27,464 bases of DNA from CAYSXY01 sp964435165 (GTDB lineage Bacteria; Pseudomonadota; Alphaproteobacteria; Rickettsiales; RI-342): NCBI GenBank assembly GCA_964435165.1, contig CAYSXY010000026.1:1-27464 (forward strand), read 5' to 3'. Of this stretch, positions 7,142 to 16,790 are shown piece by piece. Below the pieces are notes generated by a model that was not told the DNA's origin, ran no database searches, and was given only the letters and a program-made list of their open reading frames with translations. The stretch's first letter is position 1, and every line of letters begins with the position of its first letter. A program made the translations under genes and the position numbers.

Positions 7142-8335
7142 ATGCTACAAACAATCCCACACCCAAAAACACATGCCAGGCTCTCACATGCCAACAAACC
7201 AGGTGCAGCTTTAAGACGGGGTTACAATTTATTGAATCGTGCCGGTGTCACCCTTAACGGTAATGAGCCGTGGGATATGCAAATGCATCACCCAAAGCTG
7301 TTTGAGCGCATCTTCGCCAACGGAACCATGGGCGTTGGTGAGGCCTATATGGATAGCTGGTGGGATGCGGATGCACTGGATGAGTTTTTCTACCGTATCT
7401 TTGCCAGTGATATTGACAAAGAAGTGCGTAAGGCCGGATTTATTTGGCTGATGCTAAAATCCAGGCTGCTGAATAATCAAAACAAACATAAAGCATTTGA
7501 GGTAGGTGAAGCCCATTACGACATGGGCAATATATTATATAGGCGCATGCTGGATACGCATATGGCCTATAGCTGCGGCTATTGGAAAGATGCCAACACT
7601 CTGGATGATGCGCAAACCGCTAAACTGGATTTGATTTGTCGCAAACTGAATATTCAAAAAGGCCAGCGACTGCTTGACATTGGCTGTGGCTGGGGCAGCT
7701 TTTCGCGCTTTGCCGCACAGCATTACGGCGCCAATGTGGTTGGCGTTACCATTTCAAAAGAACAACATGCACTGGCGGTGGAGCGCTGCAAGGGACTACC
7801 GGTAGATATTCGCCTTCAGGATTATCGTGATATTGAGGACGGACCGTTCGATCATCTGATTTCGATTGGTATGTTTGAACATGTGGGGCCCAAAAATTAT
7901 CGCACCTATTTTGAAAAAGCGCACAAGCTACTGAAGAAGGACGGCCTTTTTCTTCTGCACACAATCGGCAATAGCACCAGCGGCAAGGCTGCGGACCCCT
8001 GGATTGATAAATATATATTTCCCAATGGCATTCTGCCATCGCTTAAACAAATAGCTGACAGCATGGAAACAGGAGGCCTGGTGCCGGGAAACCTGTTTGT
8101 CGTTGAGGATATGCATAATTTTGGCGCCGACTATGATCACACCCTCATGGCATGGTGGCATAATTTTGATGCGGCATGGCCGGAACTGAAGCAGCAATAT
8201 AATGAGACTTTCTACCGGATGTGGAAATTTTACCTGTTGTCACTAGCGGGCGCTTTTCCTGCCCGACGCTATCAACTCTGGCAATTTGTACTGTCTCCAC
8301 GCGGTGTGGAAAGCGGCTACACGTCAATTCGCTAA
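7142..8335 (+). CDS. cfa: cyclopropane-fatty-acyl-phospholipid synthase
   Basis: This encodes 397 residues, close to the E. coli enzyme. It methylenates double bonds of unsaturated acyl chains in membrane phospholipids using S-adenosylmethionine, a late-growth and acid-stress modification. The N-terminal part (about 40-110, GVGEAYMDSWWDADALDEFF) is the lipid-facing domain. The SAM-binding Rossmann motif LLDIGCGWGSFSRFA is at 177-191, YSCGYW at 143-148, and MFEHVG at 244-249, with the family's conserved Cys145, Glu246 and His247. The Cys354 of E. coli is Leu here (SLAGAFPAR), which the family tolerates. The start is uncertain: no good ribosome site precedes ATG 7142. It ends 27 bases before the inverted-repeat element. 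Confidence 0.93.
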   Translation: MLQTIPHPKTHARLSHANKPGAALRRGYNLLNRAGVTLNGNEPWDMQMHHPKLFERIFANGTMGVGEAYMDSWWDADALDEFFYRIFASDIDKEVRKAGFIWLMLKSRLLNNQNKHKAFEVGEAHYDMGNILYRRMLDTHMAYSCGYWKDANTLDDAQTAKLDLICRKLNIQKGQRLLDIGCGWGSFSRFAAQHYGANVVGVTISKEQHALAVERCKGLPVDIRLQDYRDIEDGPFDHLISIGMFEHVGPKNYRTYFEKAHKLLKKDGLFLLHTIGNSTSGKAADPWIDKYIFPNGILPSLKQIADSMETGGLVPGNLFVVEDMHNFGADYDHTLMAWWHNFDAAWPELKQQYNETFYRMWKFYLLSLAGAFPARRYQLWQFVLSPRGVESGYTSIR

Positions 8336-8362
8336 ATTCCGGCCAGCCATGAAACTCCCTTA

Positions 8363-8598
8363 TATAGTCGTTCCAATTTAGAATTCCCCATCCAGCGACC
8401 CGTTAGGGCGGCGAAGCCAAAATAGGAGTTTGATGAGCACCGGAATGATTGTAGTTTTCGCATCCACTAGGAGGGATGCGAAACTCATCTATAGGTACAA
8501 CACTCCTCTTCGAGAGTGTTGTAAACCTACATGACATGAGGAGCGCAAGCAAATCTGCTTTTTGCAGCAATGGGGAATGTTGAAGTGGAATGACTATA
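8363..8598. mobile_element. MITE-like element with 29-bp terminal inverted repeats
   Basis: Bases 8363-8391 and 8570-8598 are imperfect inverted repeats, 21 of 29 matching. The outer 13 bases differ at one position (TATAGTCGTTCCA against TATAGTCATTCCA inverted) and the inner 9 are identical (ATTCCCCAT). The ends read TA-TAGTC, fitting a TA target as used by IS630/mariner-type and Correia-like elements. Inside are three hairpins: a bulged 12-bp stem at 8453-8485, a TAGGT-plus-ACAACACTC stem at 8492-8529, and CTGC/GCAG at 8555-8567. No ORF is present. It lies between convergent cfa and bcp. A structured RNA or a shared transcription stop is the alternative. Confidence 0.6.
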
Positions 8599-9091
8599 GC
8601 TGTTTCACAGCACCCAGCACAGCCTCCACATGGCCGTTGACCTTAACTTTACGCCAGATGCCACGAATAATGCCCTGCTCATCAATCAGAAAGGTACTGC
8701 GCTCAATTCCCATATATTTTTTGCCGTACATATTTTTCTCAACCCATGTACCATATTGTTCACACAGATCACTTTCTTCGTCTGACAATAAGCGAATGCC
8801 AAGCTGATGCTTATCACGAAATTTGCAATGTTTGGCGACAGAATCTTTTGAAACGCCAAGAATCACCGTATTCAGATCCTCAAAAGCTGCACGATGCTCG
8901 GTAAATGCAATGCTTTCTGTCGTGCAGCCCGGCGTATCATCCTTCGGATAGAAATAAAGAACAACGCGCTTACCGGCGAAATCAGAGAGGCTATAGCTGT
9001 TACCATCATCTGCCGGGATGTTGGTAAAGCCAGGGGCTTGCTCACCCTCAGTGAGGGAAGCACTATTCTGTAATTGTGCGGATTGGCTCAT
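8594..9091 (-). CDS. bcp: thiol peroxidase, Bcp/PrxQ-type peroxiredoxin
   Basis: This encodes 165 residues. It reduces hydrogen peroxide and alkyl peroxides in the cytoplasm. The peroxidatic cysteine is Cys56 in DDTPGCTTES (51-60), after the strand KRVVLYFYP. The resolving cysteine that E. coli Bcp has five residues later is Ile61 here, so this copy either uses a distant cysteine (Cys89 or Cys110) or works as a one-cysteine enzyme. The ATG overlaps the glnE stop (ATGA at 9088-9091), so translation is coupled to glnE. The last codon CTA and the stop TAG lie in the end of the inverted-repeat element, so the present C-terminus was probably set by its insertion. Confidence 0.93.
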   Translation of the reverse strand: MSQSAQLQNSASLTEGEQAPGFTNIPADDGNSYSLSDFAGKRVVLYFYPKDDTPGCTTESIAFTEHRAAFEDLNTVILGVSKDSVAKHCKFRDKHQLGIRLLSDEESDLCEQYGTWVEKNMYGKKYMGIERSTFLIDEQGIIRGIWRKVKVNGHVEAVLGAVKQL

Positions 9092-12009
9092 TTGTTCATC
9101 TCCATATTTAGAATTGTTCTAAGATGCTTATATCCGGTGCGATAAAAATTGCCCAGTATTTCTTCCCACGTCTTATCCCTGGCAGAGAGCGCATAGGTCT
9201 TGAGCGCGTCGATGAGATAATCAGGTAGCGCGGCATCTTTATCTCGCTCAGTCACAATAATACGCTGCCATTGTTGAATAGCCAGCAACCCGGTCAGGCA
9301 GGCAGACAGATTATGCGCAACACGTTCCTCAATGGCATCATGCAGTGCCAGCGCCGCCAGGGCTTCTAATGGCCGCTGAGTCAGTATATCGGCATAGCGC
9401 GTGGCATGTATCAATTGCAGATATTGAATCGCCAGTTCGAGATCGAGAATACCGCCCTCATGATATTTCACATTCCATAACTCATCTCGTGGATAGGACT
9501 GGCCGATTTTCTCACGCAGCGCCATAATATCGATGGCGAGTTGCCGCGCATCATGAGGACGGGCTAATAGCTGACGAATATGATGGCTTAAACGTTGTTG
9601 GAGTGCGTGATTGCCGGCAACCGGACGCGCGCGAGTCAGCGCCAGCCACTCAAATGACCATGCCGTTTCATCGTAATAGCGGCGAAACGCGTCCAACGCA
9701 GTTGCTTTCGGACTGTCATTGCCAAAAGGACGCAGGCGCAAATCCACTTCAAACAATCGCCCATGCTTCATGAGTGCAGAGGCGCCGGTTAATAAGCGCT
9801 GTAACAAGCGGTTATAATAAGTACCGGGCGTGGCATCAGCTTTATCAGAATGATCCCAGTCATAGACAAAAATCACGTCAAGATCTGACTCAAAACTCAT
9901 TTGGCCGGAGCCAAGCTTTCCAAGTGCTAAAAAAGCACAATGGCCGCCTGCAACAACCCCATGTTTTGCTTCAAACTCCTGGATGGTAATCTGCAGCAAA
10001 CCATCGAGCAGCGTCTGCGCGGTGATACTGAAATAACTGGCTGCTTTATCGGGTGACAGACGACGGGTCAGCAATTGTACGGCAATATAGAAACGATATT
10101 CCCGATGCAGTTGACGTAGCATCATCAGGCTATCTTCCATACCGCGGCTGGTGGAAAGCATCACTTCCATTTCACGCTTCAGCACGGCGCCAAAATGAAC
10201 ATGCTGCTCCAGATCGGCAGTGAGCAGGCGATCAAGCAAGCGTGGTTCCAGCTTCAGCATCTCAGCGAGTTTTGGTGAATCACCAAACAACTTTGCGGTT
10301 AATTCCAAAAGAAATGCATTTGAGGCAAAGAACGACAACAACTGCACACCGGCAGGCAGCCCCTGAAAAAAATCAGCAAACTGGCTGATGGCACTATTCG
10401 GGTGCCGTGTATTGGAAAATGCAGCGAGTAATGGTGGCGTGAGCTCAGTGAGCAATTCACGCGAGCGCGTTGTTTGCATGGCAGGGCAATTGCCACTATG
10501 CCAACCACGAATCAGACGCGAAACCGTGTCGGGCTGTTGAAAGCCCATGCTGCGGAGCGTTTCTAACGTATCAGGATCGTCTTCAACACCGGTAAACACT
10601 AAATTACGACGACCTTCACCACCATCCGCCGTCTCTGCACTTAATTTACCATGCTCCTGAAAAAGTGGTCGGCACAGCTGATATACGCACTGCAATGTAT
10701 CTAAAATATTATCCTGACACTGCGCTACCGAGGCATATCCCAGTAAAGCGGAGAAGTGCTGCCAACGTTCGCCTGAAGAAGGTAATTGATGAGTTTGTTC
10801 GTCATGGATCATCTGAGCCGCATGCTCACAACGACGTAAATGCCAATATGCGTCAATGAGTCTCTGTGCCGTTTCTTCAGCAACAATTCCTTCGTCCGCC
10901 AATGCCAGCAAGGCTTCTTCCGTCTGATGCTGACGCAAGGAGGGAAGCTTCCCTCCCCAGATAAGCTGCTGCGTCTGGGTGAAAAATTCGATGTCACGAA
11001 TACCTCCGGCACCGACCTTAAGGTTAAAACCATCCAGCACACCCAATGCCACATCTGCCCGGTTATCAATCTGACGCTTGATGGATTCAATGTCGGCAAT
11101 GGCAGCAAAATCAAGATATTTTCGCCAGATAAAGGGCTGAAGTTGCGATAGGAAACGCTGAGCCGCCACCATGTCACCTGCGATGGCGCGGGCACGAATT
11201 AAGGCCGCACGTTCCCAATTCTGTCCAACTGATTCATAATAGCCAAGCGCGGCGTCCGTTGACATGACCAGCGGTGTGGATGCAGGGTCAGGCCTGAGTC
11301 GCATATCGGTACGAAAGACATATCCATCGGCCGTTCGTTCCTGCATGGATTGAATAAAACGATTCGCCAGTTGAATAAGTGCGCGGCGAGGCGGCTCGTC
11401 ACCATTGTACGGAAGGCGAGAAGCATCGAACAGAATCAACACATCAATATCACTGGAATAATTTAATTCCTGTGCCCCGAGCTTACCCAGCGCCAGCATG
11501 AACAGGCCATCGCAACCCATATTCTCAGTGGCATTTAATGTACCGGATGTCACCAATGATGCATAAAGATGGGCAAACGCCTTCTGGCTGCTGATATCGG
11601 CCAACTGGCTCAACGCTTGTGTGACTTCTCTGGGAGTCCAGTGTTGGGTTAAATCGGCAATTGAGATGAGAAGGCTGCCTCGTGCTTTCCACCGCCGCAG
11701 GTATGACATCAATTCACTATCCGTACAATCCTCGCAAGGCTGCATCTCCTGTAAAAGTATATCCCACGTCGTATTGAGGCCTTGTTGTGCCACCATGACC
11801 ATCACTTCAGGATGCTTTCGCAATAATTGCAGCAGGTGAGGGCTATGATTCACAATCCGGGCTGCCACTTCACGCCATTCTGGTGCTGTAAGGGTTTTTT
11901 TAAGAGTTGGCACCTCATCTAGCAGGCGTGTAAGTGCTTCCTCGGCTGCGTCGGATAAACGAGATGACGTTGCTTTTGCCGTGAGGCTGGGAAAATTCTC
12001 ACCTATCAT
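9088..12009 (-). CDS. glnE: glutamine synthetase adenylyltransferase / adenylyl-removing enzyme
   Basis: This encodes 973 residues, typical of GlnE. It attaches AMP to and removes AMP from glutamine synthetase in response to the PII protein and glutamine. The sequence has two nucleotidyltransferase halves. The N-terminal deadenylylase carries LGKLGAQELNYSSDIDVLI at about 174-192. The C-terminal adenylylase carries LGKLGSGQMSFESDLDVIF at about 695-715. Each has the paired aspartates for metal binding. Each is followed by a helical GlnD-PII-type domain (for example RDIEFFTQTQQLIWGG). The start codon is only 27-39 bases from the divergent DUF3971 gene, so the promoters must overlap the opposite genes. 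It overlaps bcp by 4 bases. Confidence 0.96.
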   Translation of the reverse strand: MIGENFPSLTAKATSSRLSDAAEEALTRLLDEVPTLKKTLTAPEWREVAARIVNHSPHLLQLLRKHPEVMVMVAQQGLNTTWDILLQEMQPCEDCTDSELMSYLRRWKARGSLLISIADLTQHWTPREVTQALSQLADISSQKAFAHLYASLVTSGTLNATENMGCDGLFMLALGKLGAQELNYSSDIDVLILFDASRLPYNGDEPPRRALIQLANRFIQSMQERTADGYVFRTDMRLRPDPASTPLVMSTDAALGYYESVGQNWERAALIRARAIAGDMVAAQRFLSQLQPFIWRKYLDFAAIADIESIKRQIDNRADVALGVLDGFNLKVGAGGIRDIEFFTQTQQLIWGGKLPSLRQHQTEEALLALADEGIVAEETAQRLIDAYWHLRRCEHAAQMIHDEQTHQLPSSGERWQHFSALLGYASVAQCQDNILDTLQCVYQLCRPLFQEHGKLSAETADGGEGRRNLVFTGVEDDPDTLETLRSMGFQQPDTVSRLIRGWHSGNCPAMQTTRSRELLTELTPPLLAAFSNTRHPNSAISQFADFFQGLPAGVQLLSFFASNAFLLELTAKLFGDSPKLAEMLKLEPRLLDRLLTADLEQHVHFGAVLKREMEVMLSTSRGMEDSLMMLRQLHREYRFYIAVQLLTRRLSPDKAASYFSITAQTLLDGLLQITIQEFEAKHGVVAGGHCAFLALGKLGSGQMSFESDLDVIFVYDWDHSDKADATPGTYYNRLLQRLLTGASALMKHGRLFEVDLRLRPFGNDSPKATALDAFRRYYDETAWSFEWLALTRARPVAGNHALQQRLSHHIRQLLARPHDARQLAIDIMALREKIGQSYPRDELWNVKYHEGGILDLELAIQYLQLIHATRYADILTQRPLEALAALALHDAIEERVAHNLSACLTGLLAIQQWQRIIVTERDKDAALPDYLIDALKTYALSARDKTWEEILGNFYRTGYKHLRTILNMEMNK

Positions 12010-12047
12010 GATGCTATGTTACGTTCTGCCAGGTAGTGAAAGATATT

Positions 12048-15000
12048 ATGCATATTCGCATTACAGGACGACCGGGAACGCTGCCACCGGAAAATGATGA
12101 TCAACCAACGGATCTTCCAGCATCAAGGCATCGCCGAGCCGCCCATCTATTAGGGCGCTTGCTCCTGCTTTGCGTTATTTTAATCACCGTATGTGTGCTC
12201 GCCTTCCTGGCGTGGGTTGGTACGGGAAAGCGATCGGTTGTTGTGATAGCGCCGGCCATTATTCAGCAATTACTACCCGAAAAAACAGATTATACCGTAT
12301 CCGTTCGTGATGCACTCTTAAGCTGGAAGCCAGGTGAAAAAGCCCTTCATCTGGAGGTGGTGGCACTCAAGGCAGTCCGTAAACAAGGCGATGCAACCTA
12401 TCTGGACTTTCCCAGGCTGGAACTGGGTGTTTCATTGCCTCATTTATTACTCGGTCGTATTCAGGTCACGCATGCCGCCATTGAACAGCCACATCTATGG
12501 GTGCTGCGGGAACCGGAGGGACGGCTGCGACTACAATTGGGGGAGGGACAACAAAGCAATAATGCAGGCATCCTGGCTGCATTTATAATGGATGATTCGT
12601 CCCACTTGCTATCCGGATTAGATACATTGGTTGTGCGTGACGCCTATGTCAAATTACGTGATGTGGCCAGTGACAAAAGCTGGGAGATTCCCGGGGCTGA
12701 TCTGACAATGCAGCGTCATGCTCAGGGAATGGAAATACGCTTGATGACGCAGTTGGAGTCGAGTTCACTCGCCTCCCAAGCGCAGAGCGAACGGACAACA
12801 ATAGATATCCATATGGATGTCCTGCGAGAACAAAAAAGAGCTGCAATTCGCATTAATCACACCAATCTACGGCCTGAACGCCTGGCAGCCATTGCCGACA
12901 TTCTCCAGCCTCTGGCGTTATTCAATGTGCCATTAAGTGGCTGGATTGACATTGATATTGATTTTAATGGAGTGATTCAACTCGTTGATTTTCAAATGGC
13001 CGGAGGTGGCGCCGGTTTTATTGAACTACCAGGCCTGTTCCATGACAGCTTGCCTGTAACCAATATGAAGCTCAAAGGAAGCATTACCGAGGGATTGCGT
13101 ACGATATTATTGGAAGAATGCCAGTTCGATCTTGATGGCCCGGTCGCCCGTATGAAAGGGCTCGTCAGCATGGAGGCGGAAGGTTTTTCTCTGGATGCCG
13201 ACCTGCACTTAGCCAATGTATCGGCAGAGCAATTGTCACTCTACTGGCCATTGATATTGGCTCCCAAATCCAGAAAATGGGTCATTGAAAATGTCTCCGA
13301 AGGACATTTAAGCGAAGCGCAGATTCAGTTCCGAATTCAGCCGGGAGATGATCTGAACATCAGATTGCCGCGAGAAGATATCAAGGCGACATTATTTGTC
13401 GAAGATGCGACGATCCAGTATCTACCGGAATTTCCCAGGGCGGTGGATGTGGATGCGACACTGGAATTTACAGAAAATGCCATGAGCGCCACCATTACTG
13501 AGGCAAGCACTGGCCAGGTAAATGTTGCAGATGGCAGTATGGCTATTGATGATTTATTGAGTGATAATCCTTATCTCTCTCTGTCGCTACCCGTTAACGT
13601 CAATGCGGCGGAAACAGTTCGTTGGCTCACCATGCCTGCATTGGATTTAGGGGTCGAGGAGCTGAAGTTGAATCCTGAGCAGGCGCAAGGATCAGTAGAC
13701 GCAACCGTCGATGTAGCGGTGCAACTCGGCTCCGGCGTTGACAATACGCCAACGGTCAATGTGGTTGGGCAAGCCCGTGAGTTTGCAATGCCGTCGCTGC
13801 TGGATCAGTTTGATATCCGCCAGGCGGCATACCGTTTTCGTTATACTCCTGAGGGATTTTCCCTGGACGGAGATGCGCAGGTCAATGGCTTGCCAATGCA
13901 ACTCAACCTGTCTCAAGTGCCATCGGAATCATCACAGGCGCGACTGACGCAACTCACCACAACATTCAGCGTGGACATTACGGAGATTGAAAAGGCGTTT
14001 GATATCGCCATCCCGGATATCATTGTCGGCCCCATTAGCGTGCAAACGCACCATCGTTTGGGGGAGGAGAGTCATGATCTACAGGCAACGGTTGACGTGA
14101 AAGACGCCTATATCGATATCTCACCACTTGGCTATATCAAGCCTCCGGGAAAAGAAGGGGAGATTGTCCTCAAAGCAGCCATCAATCGAGATGATGCCAT
14201 TGACATTCCAATGCTGGCGGTAACAACGCCTGGCCTGAAGGCGGAACTGGCATTGCAACTGGAGCCATCGGATTACCCACTCAAGCAAATGACGATCCGC
14301 ACATTAAAAACCGCGCGTAATGAACTGCAAGGTAAGATTACGCGCCACATGCTGGCGGATGGTAGCCCCAGATATGAAGGTGAAGTCAATGGCAGTGCAC
14401 TGGATGTCGGTAATTTATACAGTAAAAGCTGGCTGTTCGATGTGGAGGAAGAAACAAAAGAACCAACTGCATCAAATGCAACGACCATGATGGACAAGCT
14501 GCCGGCTGTGGATATCTCCATCGGCTTAATGCATGTCACATTAGGCGAAGACAGGGAGTTGAACGATGTCAAGGCTGTCATACGCTGCAGTAAAGAGCTG
14601 TGCTACGATGTGCAGCTCAGTGCGCTGACACGACAGGCGAAGCCGCTTTCCTTCACATTGGCGACGGATGATGGTGGAAGGCGAACGATCAGCGCGGCCG
14701 CAGCCGATGGCGGCGAACTCATTCGTGTGCTTGGTATTTCAGACGATATAAGTAGTGGACGCATGGAGTTAAGTGGCTGGTTTGATGATTCCACTCCTGT
14801 GCGCCCCCTACATGCCACTCTGATTTTTATGGATTTCACGGCAGGCGGCATCCCTGTCCTGGCCAAATTGCTGAATGTCGCATCCATTGCTGGCATTGGC
14901 GAGTTACTGAGTGGCGAGGGAATCGGGTTTAGCAAGCTCACCATGCCCTTCGAACTGGCAGACGGCATCTTCCATATTCGCAACGCCAAAAGCCTGGGCA

Positions 15001-15407
15001 GTTCGCTTGGTATCACGGCGGACGGAACGATCGATACCATGGAGAACACCATCAATCTGGGTGGAACATTGGTGCCGTCTTACGCACTGAACCGACTGGT
15101 AGGAGAGATTCCTCTCGTTGGCAAAGCCTTGGTTGGAGGTGAAGATCAGGGACTGTTTGCATTTAACTTCAGAACATCGGGCTCATTAAATGATCCGGAT
15201 GTCAGTGTTAATCCGCTCTCCATTTTAACGCCGGGTTTTTTACGCGGTGTCTTTGGTGACCCGGCAAAAGCACAACCATCGGCACAGGTCAAACAAACAA
15301 CGTCCGGCACAGCACTCAACCAGCCAGACCGCACATCTGTTGTAGGGCCATTTGGCCCAAGGCGTCCACGCCCTGCGGCAGAGCCACAATCAACTCAGCC
15401 TAATTAA
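12048..15407 (+). CDS. large AsmA-like / DUF3971 membrane-anchored protein (YhdP/TamB-like)
   Basis: This encodes 1119 residues from ATG 12048; GTG 12036 in the same frame would add four. A single membrane helix lies at about 38-62 (LGRLLLLCVILITVCVLAFL). The rest is a long periplasmic body of beta strands. The central DUF3971-like part includes APKSRKWVIENVSEGHLSEA, and the C-terminal AsmA_2-like part includes GIGFSKLTMPF and NTINLGGTLVPSYALN. This C-terminal pattern is shared by YhdP-type proteins, thought to be bridges for phospholipid transport to the outer membrane. The tail after about residue 1080 is Pro/Gln-rich. Its position between glnE and tyrS is a common alphaproteobacterial arrangement. 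Its 3' end overlaps tyrS by 18 bases, tail to tail. Confidence 0.88.
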   Translation: MHIRITGRPGTLPPENDDQPTDLPASRHRRAAHLLGRLLLLCVILITVCVLAFLAWVGTGKRSVVVIAPAIIQQLLPEKTDYTVSVRDALLSWKPGEKALHLEVVALKAVRKQGDATYLDFPRLELGVSLPHLLLGRIQVTHAAIEQPHLWVLREPEGRLRLQLGEGQQSNNAGILAAFIMDDSSHLLSGLDTLVVRDAYVKLRDVASDKSWEIPGADLTMQRHAQGMEIRLMTQLESSSLASQAQSERTTIDIHMDVLREQKRAAIRINHTNLRPERLAAIADILQPLALFNVPLSGWIDIDIDFNGVIQLVDFQMAGGGAGFIELPGLFHDSLPVTNMKLKGSITEGLRTILLEECQFDLDGPVARMKGLVSMEAEGFSLDADLHLANVSAEQLSLYWPLILAPKSRKWVIENVSEGHLSEAQIQFRIQPGDDLNIRLPREDIKATLFVEDATIQYLPEFPRAVDVDATLEFTENAMSATITEASTGQVNVADGSMAIDDLLSDNPYLSLSLPVNVNAAETVRWLTMPALDLGVEELKLNPEQAQGSVDATVDVAVQLGSGVDNTPTVNVVGQAREFAMPSLLDQFDIRQAAYRFRYTPEGFSLDGDAQVNGLPMQLNLSQVPSESSQARLTQLTTTFSVDITEIEKAFDIAIPDIIVGPISVQTHHRLGEESHDLQATVDVKDAYIDISPLGYIKPPGKEGEIVLKAAINRDDAIDIPMLAVTTPGLKAELALQLEPSDYPLKQMTIRTLKTARNELQGKITRHMLADGSPRYEGEVNGSALDVGNLYSKSWLFDVEEETKEPTASNATTMMDKLPAVDISIGLMHVTLGEDRELNDVKAVIRCSKELCYDVQLSALTRQAKPLSFTLATDDGGRRTISAAAADGGELIRVLGISDDISSGRMELSGWFDDSTPVRPLHATLIFMDFTAGGIPVLAKLLNVASIAGIGELLSGEGIGFSKLTMPFELADGIFHIRNAKSLGSSLGITADGTIDTMENTINLGGTLVPSYALNRLVGEIPLVGKALVGGEDQGLFAFNFRTSGSLNDPDVSVNPLSILTPGFLRGVFGDPAKAQPSAQVKQTTSGTALNQPDRTSVVGPFGPRRPRPAAEPQSTQPN

Positions 15408-16640
15408 CGCATGCTTTTTCTTGCCAGCTGACAGTTTGACCGGCTCACCGGCCGACAGCAGATCAACATCGAACACAGCATTAATATCATCAATTTTTGT
15501 ATCATTAATGCGCGCGCCACCTTGCTTGATCAAGCGCCGCGCCTCACCGCCGGATGACGTCAGACCAGACATGATAAACAACTTGAAGAGCGGAATTTCT
15601 TCCGCCAGGTCGGATGAAGATAACTCCAGCGTTGGCAACCCTTCAGCCGATTGACCTTGCTCGAAGGTCTGCCGCGCGGTCTCCGCTGCCTCCCTGGCCG
15701 CTGCATCACCATGGCACATGCGCGTCACTTCATTGGCCAAAATTTTCTTGGCTTCATTAATCTCAGCCCCACCCAATGCCTCAAGGCGAGTAATCTCATC
15801 GAGTGGCAGTTCAGTGAATAAACGCAAAAAGCGCCCGACATCGGCATCTTCCGTATTGCGCCAATATTGCCAGAAATCATAGGGGGAAAGAAAACGCTCA
15901 TCGAGCCACACGGCGCCATTGGCCGTCTTGCCCATTTTAGCGCCGCTTGAGGTGGTGAGTAGTGGTGTCGTCAGGCCAAAAAGTTCGGCACCTGCCGTAC
16001 GACGGCCAAGCTCCATCCCGTTGACGATATTTCCCCACTGGTCGGAACCCCCAAACTGCAATCGACAGCCATAGCGTTTGTTGAGCTCTACAAAATCATA
16101 GGCCTGAAGAATCATGTAATTAAATTCGAGGAAAGTCAGCGGCTGCTCACGCTCCAGGCGTAATTTCACACTATCAAAAGTCATCATGCGGTTGATCGTG
16201 AAGTGTGGCCCGATATCGCGCAAAAATGGAATATAGGCCAACTCATCCAGCCAATCGGCATTATTGACCATCACCGCATCTGTCGGACCGTCACCGAAGG
16301 TAAGATAGCGTTCAAACACCCGGCGAATACCCGCCATGTTACGTGCAATGGCCTCATCATCAAGTAGTTGGCGTGATTGATCCTTGCCGGATGGATCACC
16401 TACCTTGGTCGTGCCGCCACCAAGCAACACAATGGGCTGATGGCCGCAGCGCTGAAACCAGCGCAGCAGCATAATTTGCATTAAGCTGCCGACATGGAGA
16501 CTTTCCGCCGTGCAATCAAACCCAATATATGCCACGCAAGGCGACGAGGTATCAGAGAGCAACTGCTGCAATGCTGCTTCATCGGTACATTGGTGAAAAA
16601 ACCCACGCGCATGGCACAGGGTGATAAACTCAGAGTTCAT
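15390..16640 (-). CDS. tyrS: tyrosyl-tRNA synthetase
   Basis: This encodes 416 residues. It charges tRNA-Tyr with tyrosine. The class I HIGH-type motif is HVGS at 49-52, following the tyrosine-site strand CVAYIGFDCTAESL. The KMSKS loop is KMGKT at 235-239. The tyrosine/tRNA specificity segment includes YMILQAYDF and QFGGSDQWGNI at about 175-206. A C-terminal S4 RNA-binding domain is at about 350-410 (MSGLTSSGGEARRLIKQGG). Length and motif forms match the standard bacterial TyrRS. The gene overlaps the end of the DUF3971 gene by 18 bases. A 150-base gap separates it from the BLUF gene upstream. Confidence 0.97.
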   Translation of the reverse strand: MNSEFITLCHARGFFHQCTDEAALQQLLSDTSSPCVAYIGFDCTAESLHVGSLMQIMLLRWFQRCGHQPIVLLGGGTTKVGDPSGKDQSRQLLDDEAIARNMAGIRRVFERYLTFGDGPTDAVMVNNADWLDELAYIPFLRDIGPHFTINRMMTFDSVKLRLEREQPLTFLEFNYMILQAYDFVELNKRYGCRLQFGGSDQWGNIVNGMELGRRTAGAELFGLTTPLLTTSSGAKMGKTANGAVWLDERFLSPYDFWQYWRNTEDADVGRFLRLFTELPLDEITRLEALGGAEINEAKKILANEVTRMCHGDAAAREAAETARQTFEQGQSAEGLPTLELSSSDLAEEIPLFKLFIMSGLTSSGGEARRLIKQGGARINDTKIDDINAVFDVDLLSAGEPVKLSAGKKKHALIRLS

Positions 16641-16790
16641 GGCAAGGCAGCCCCTTATTCACGTAACAAAAAATGGGTCATACAGCATGACAGGGGGAGG
16701 CTTCAAGATGAGGATGAATTGTTATTTAAAGAAAATCATCCATCATCATTCAAAAAACAGGAAATAACAGCCTATCACGCGAAAAGGTAT

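Noticed and set aside
10840..11151. Long open frame opposite glnE
   Set aside because: It lies wholly within glnE in another frame, has no ribosome site and no family resemblance; the same holds for the frames opposite rnr, tyrS, bioA and the DUF3971 gene.
12046..12054. A further TTATGCATA copy as an operator for the DUF3971 gene
   Set aside because: It overlaps the start codon and first codons (ATG CAT), so coding constraint explains it; it also lacks the full palindrome.
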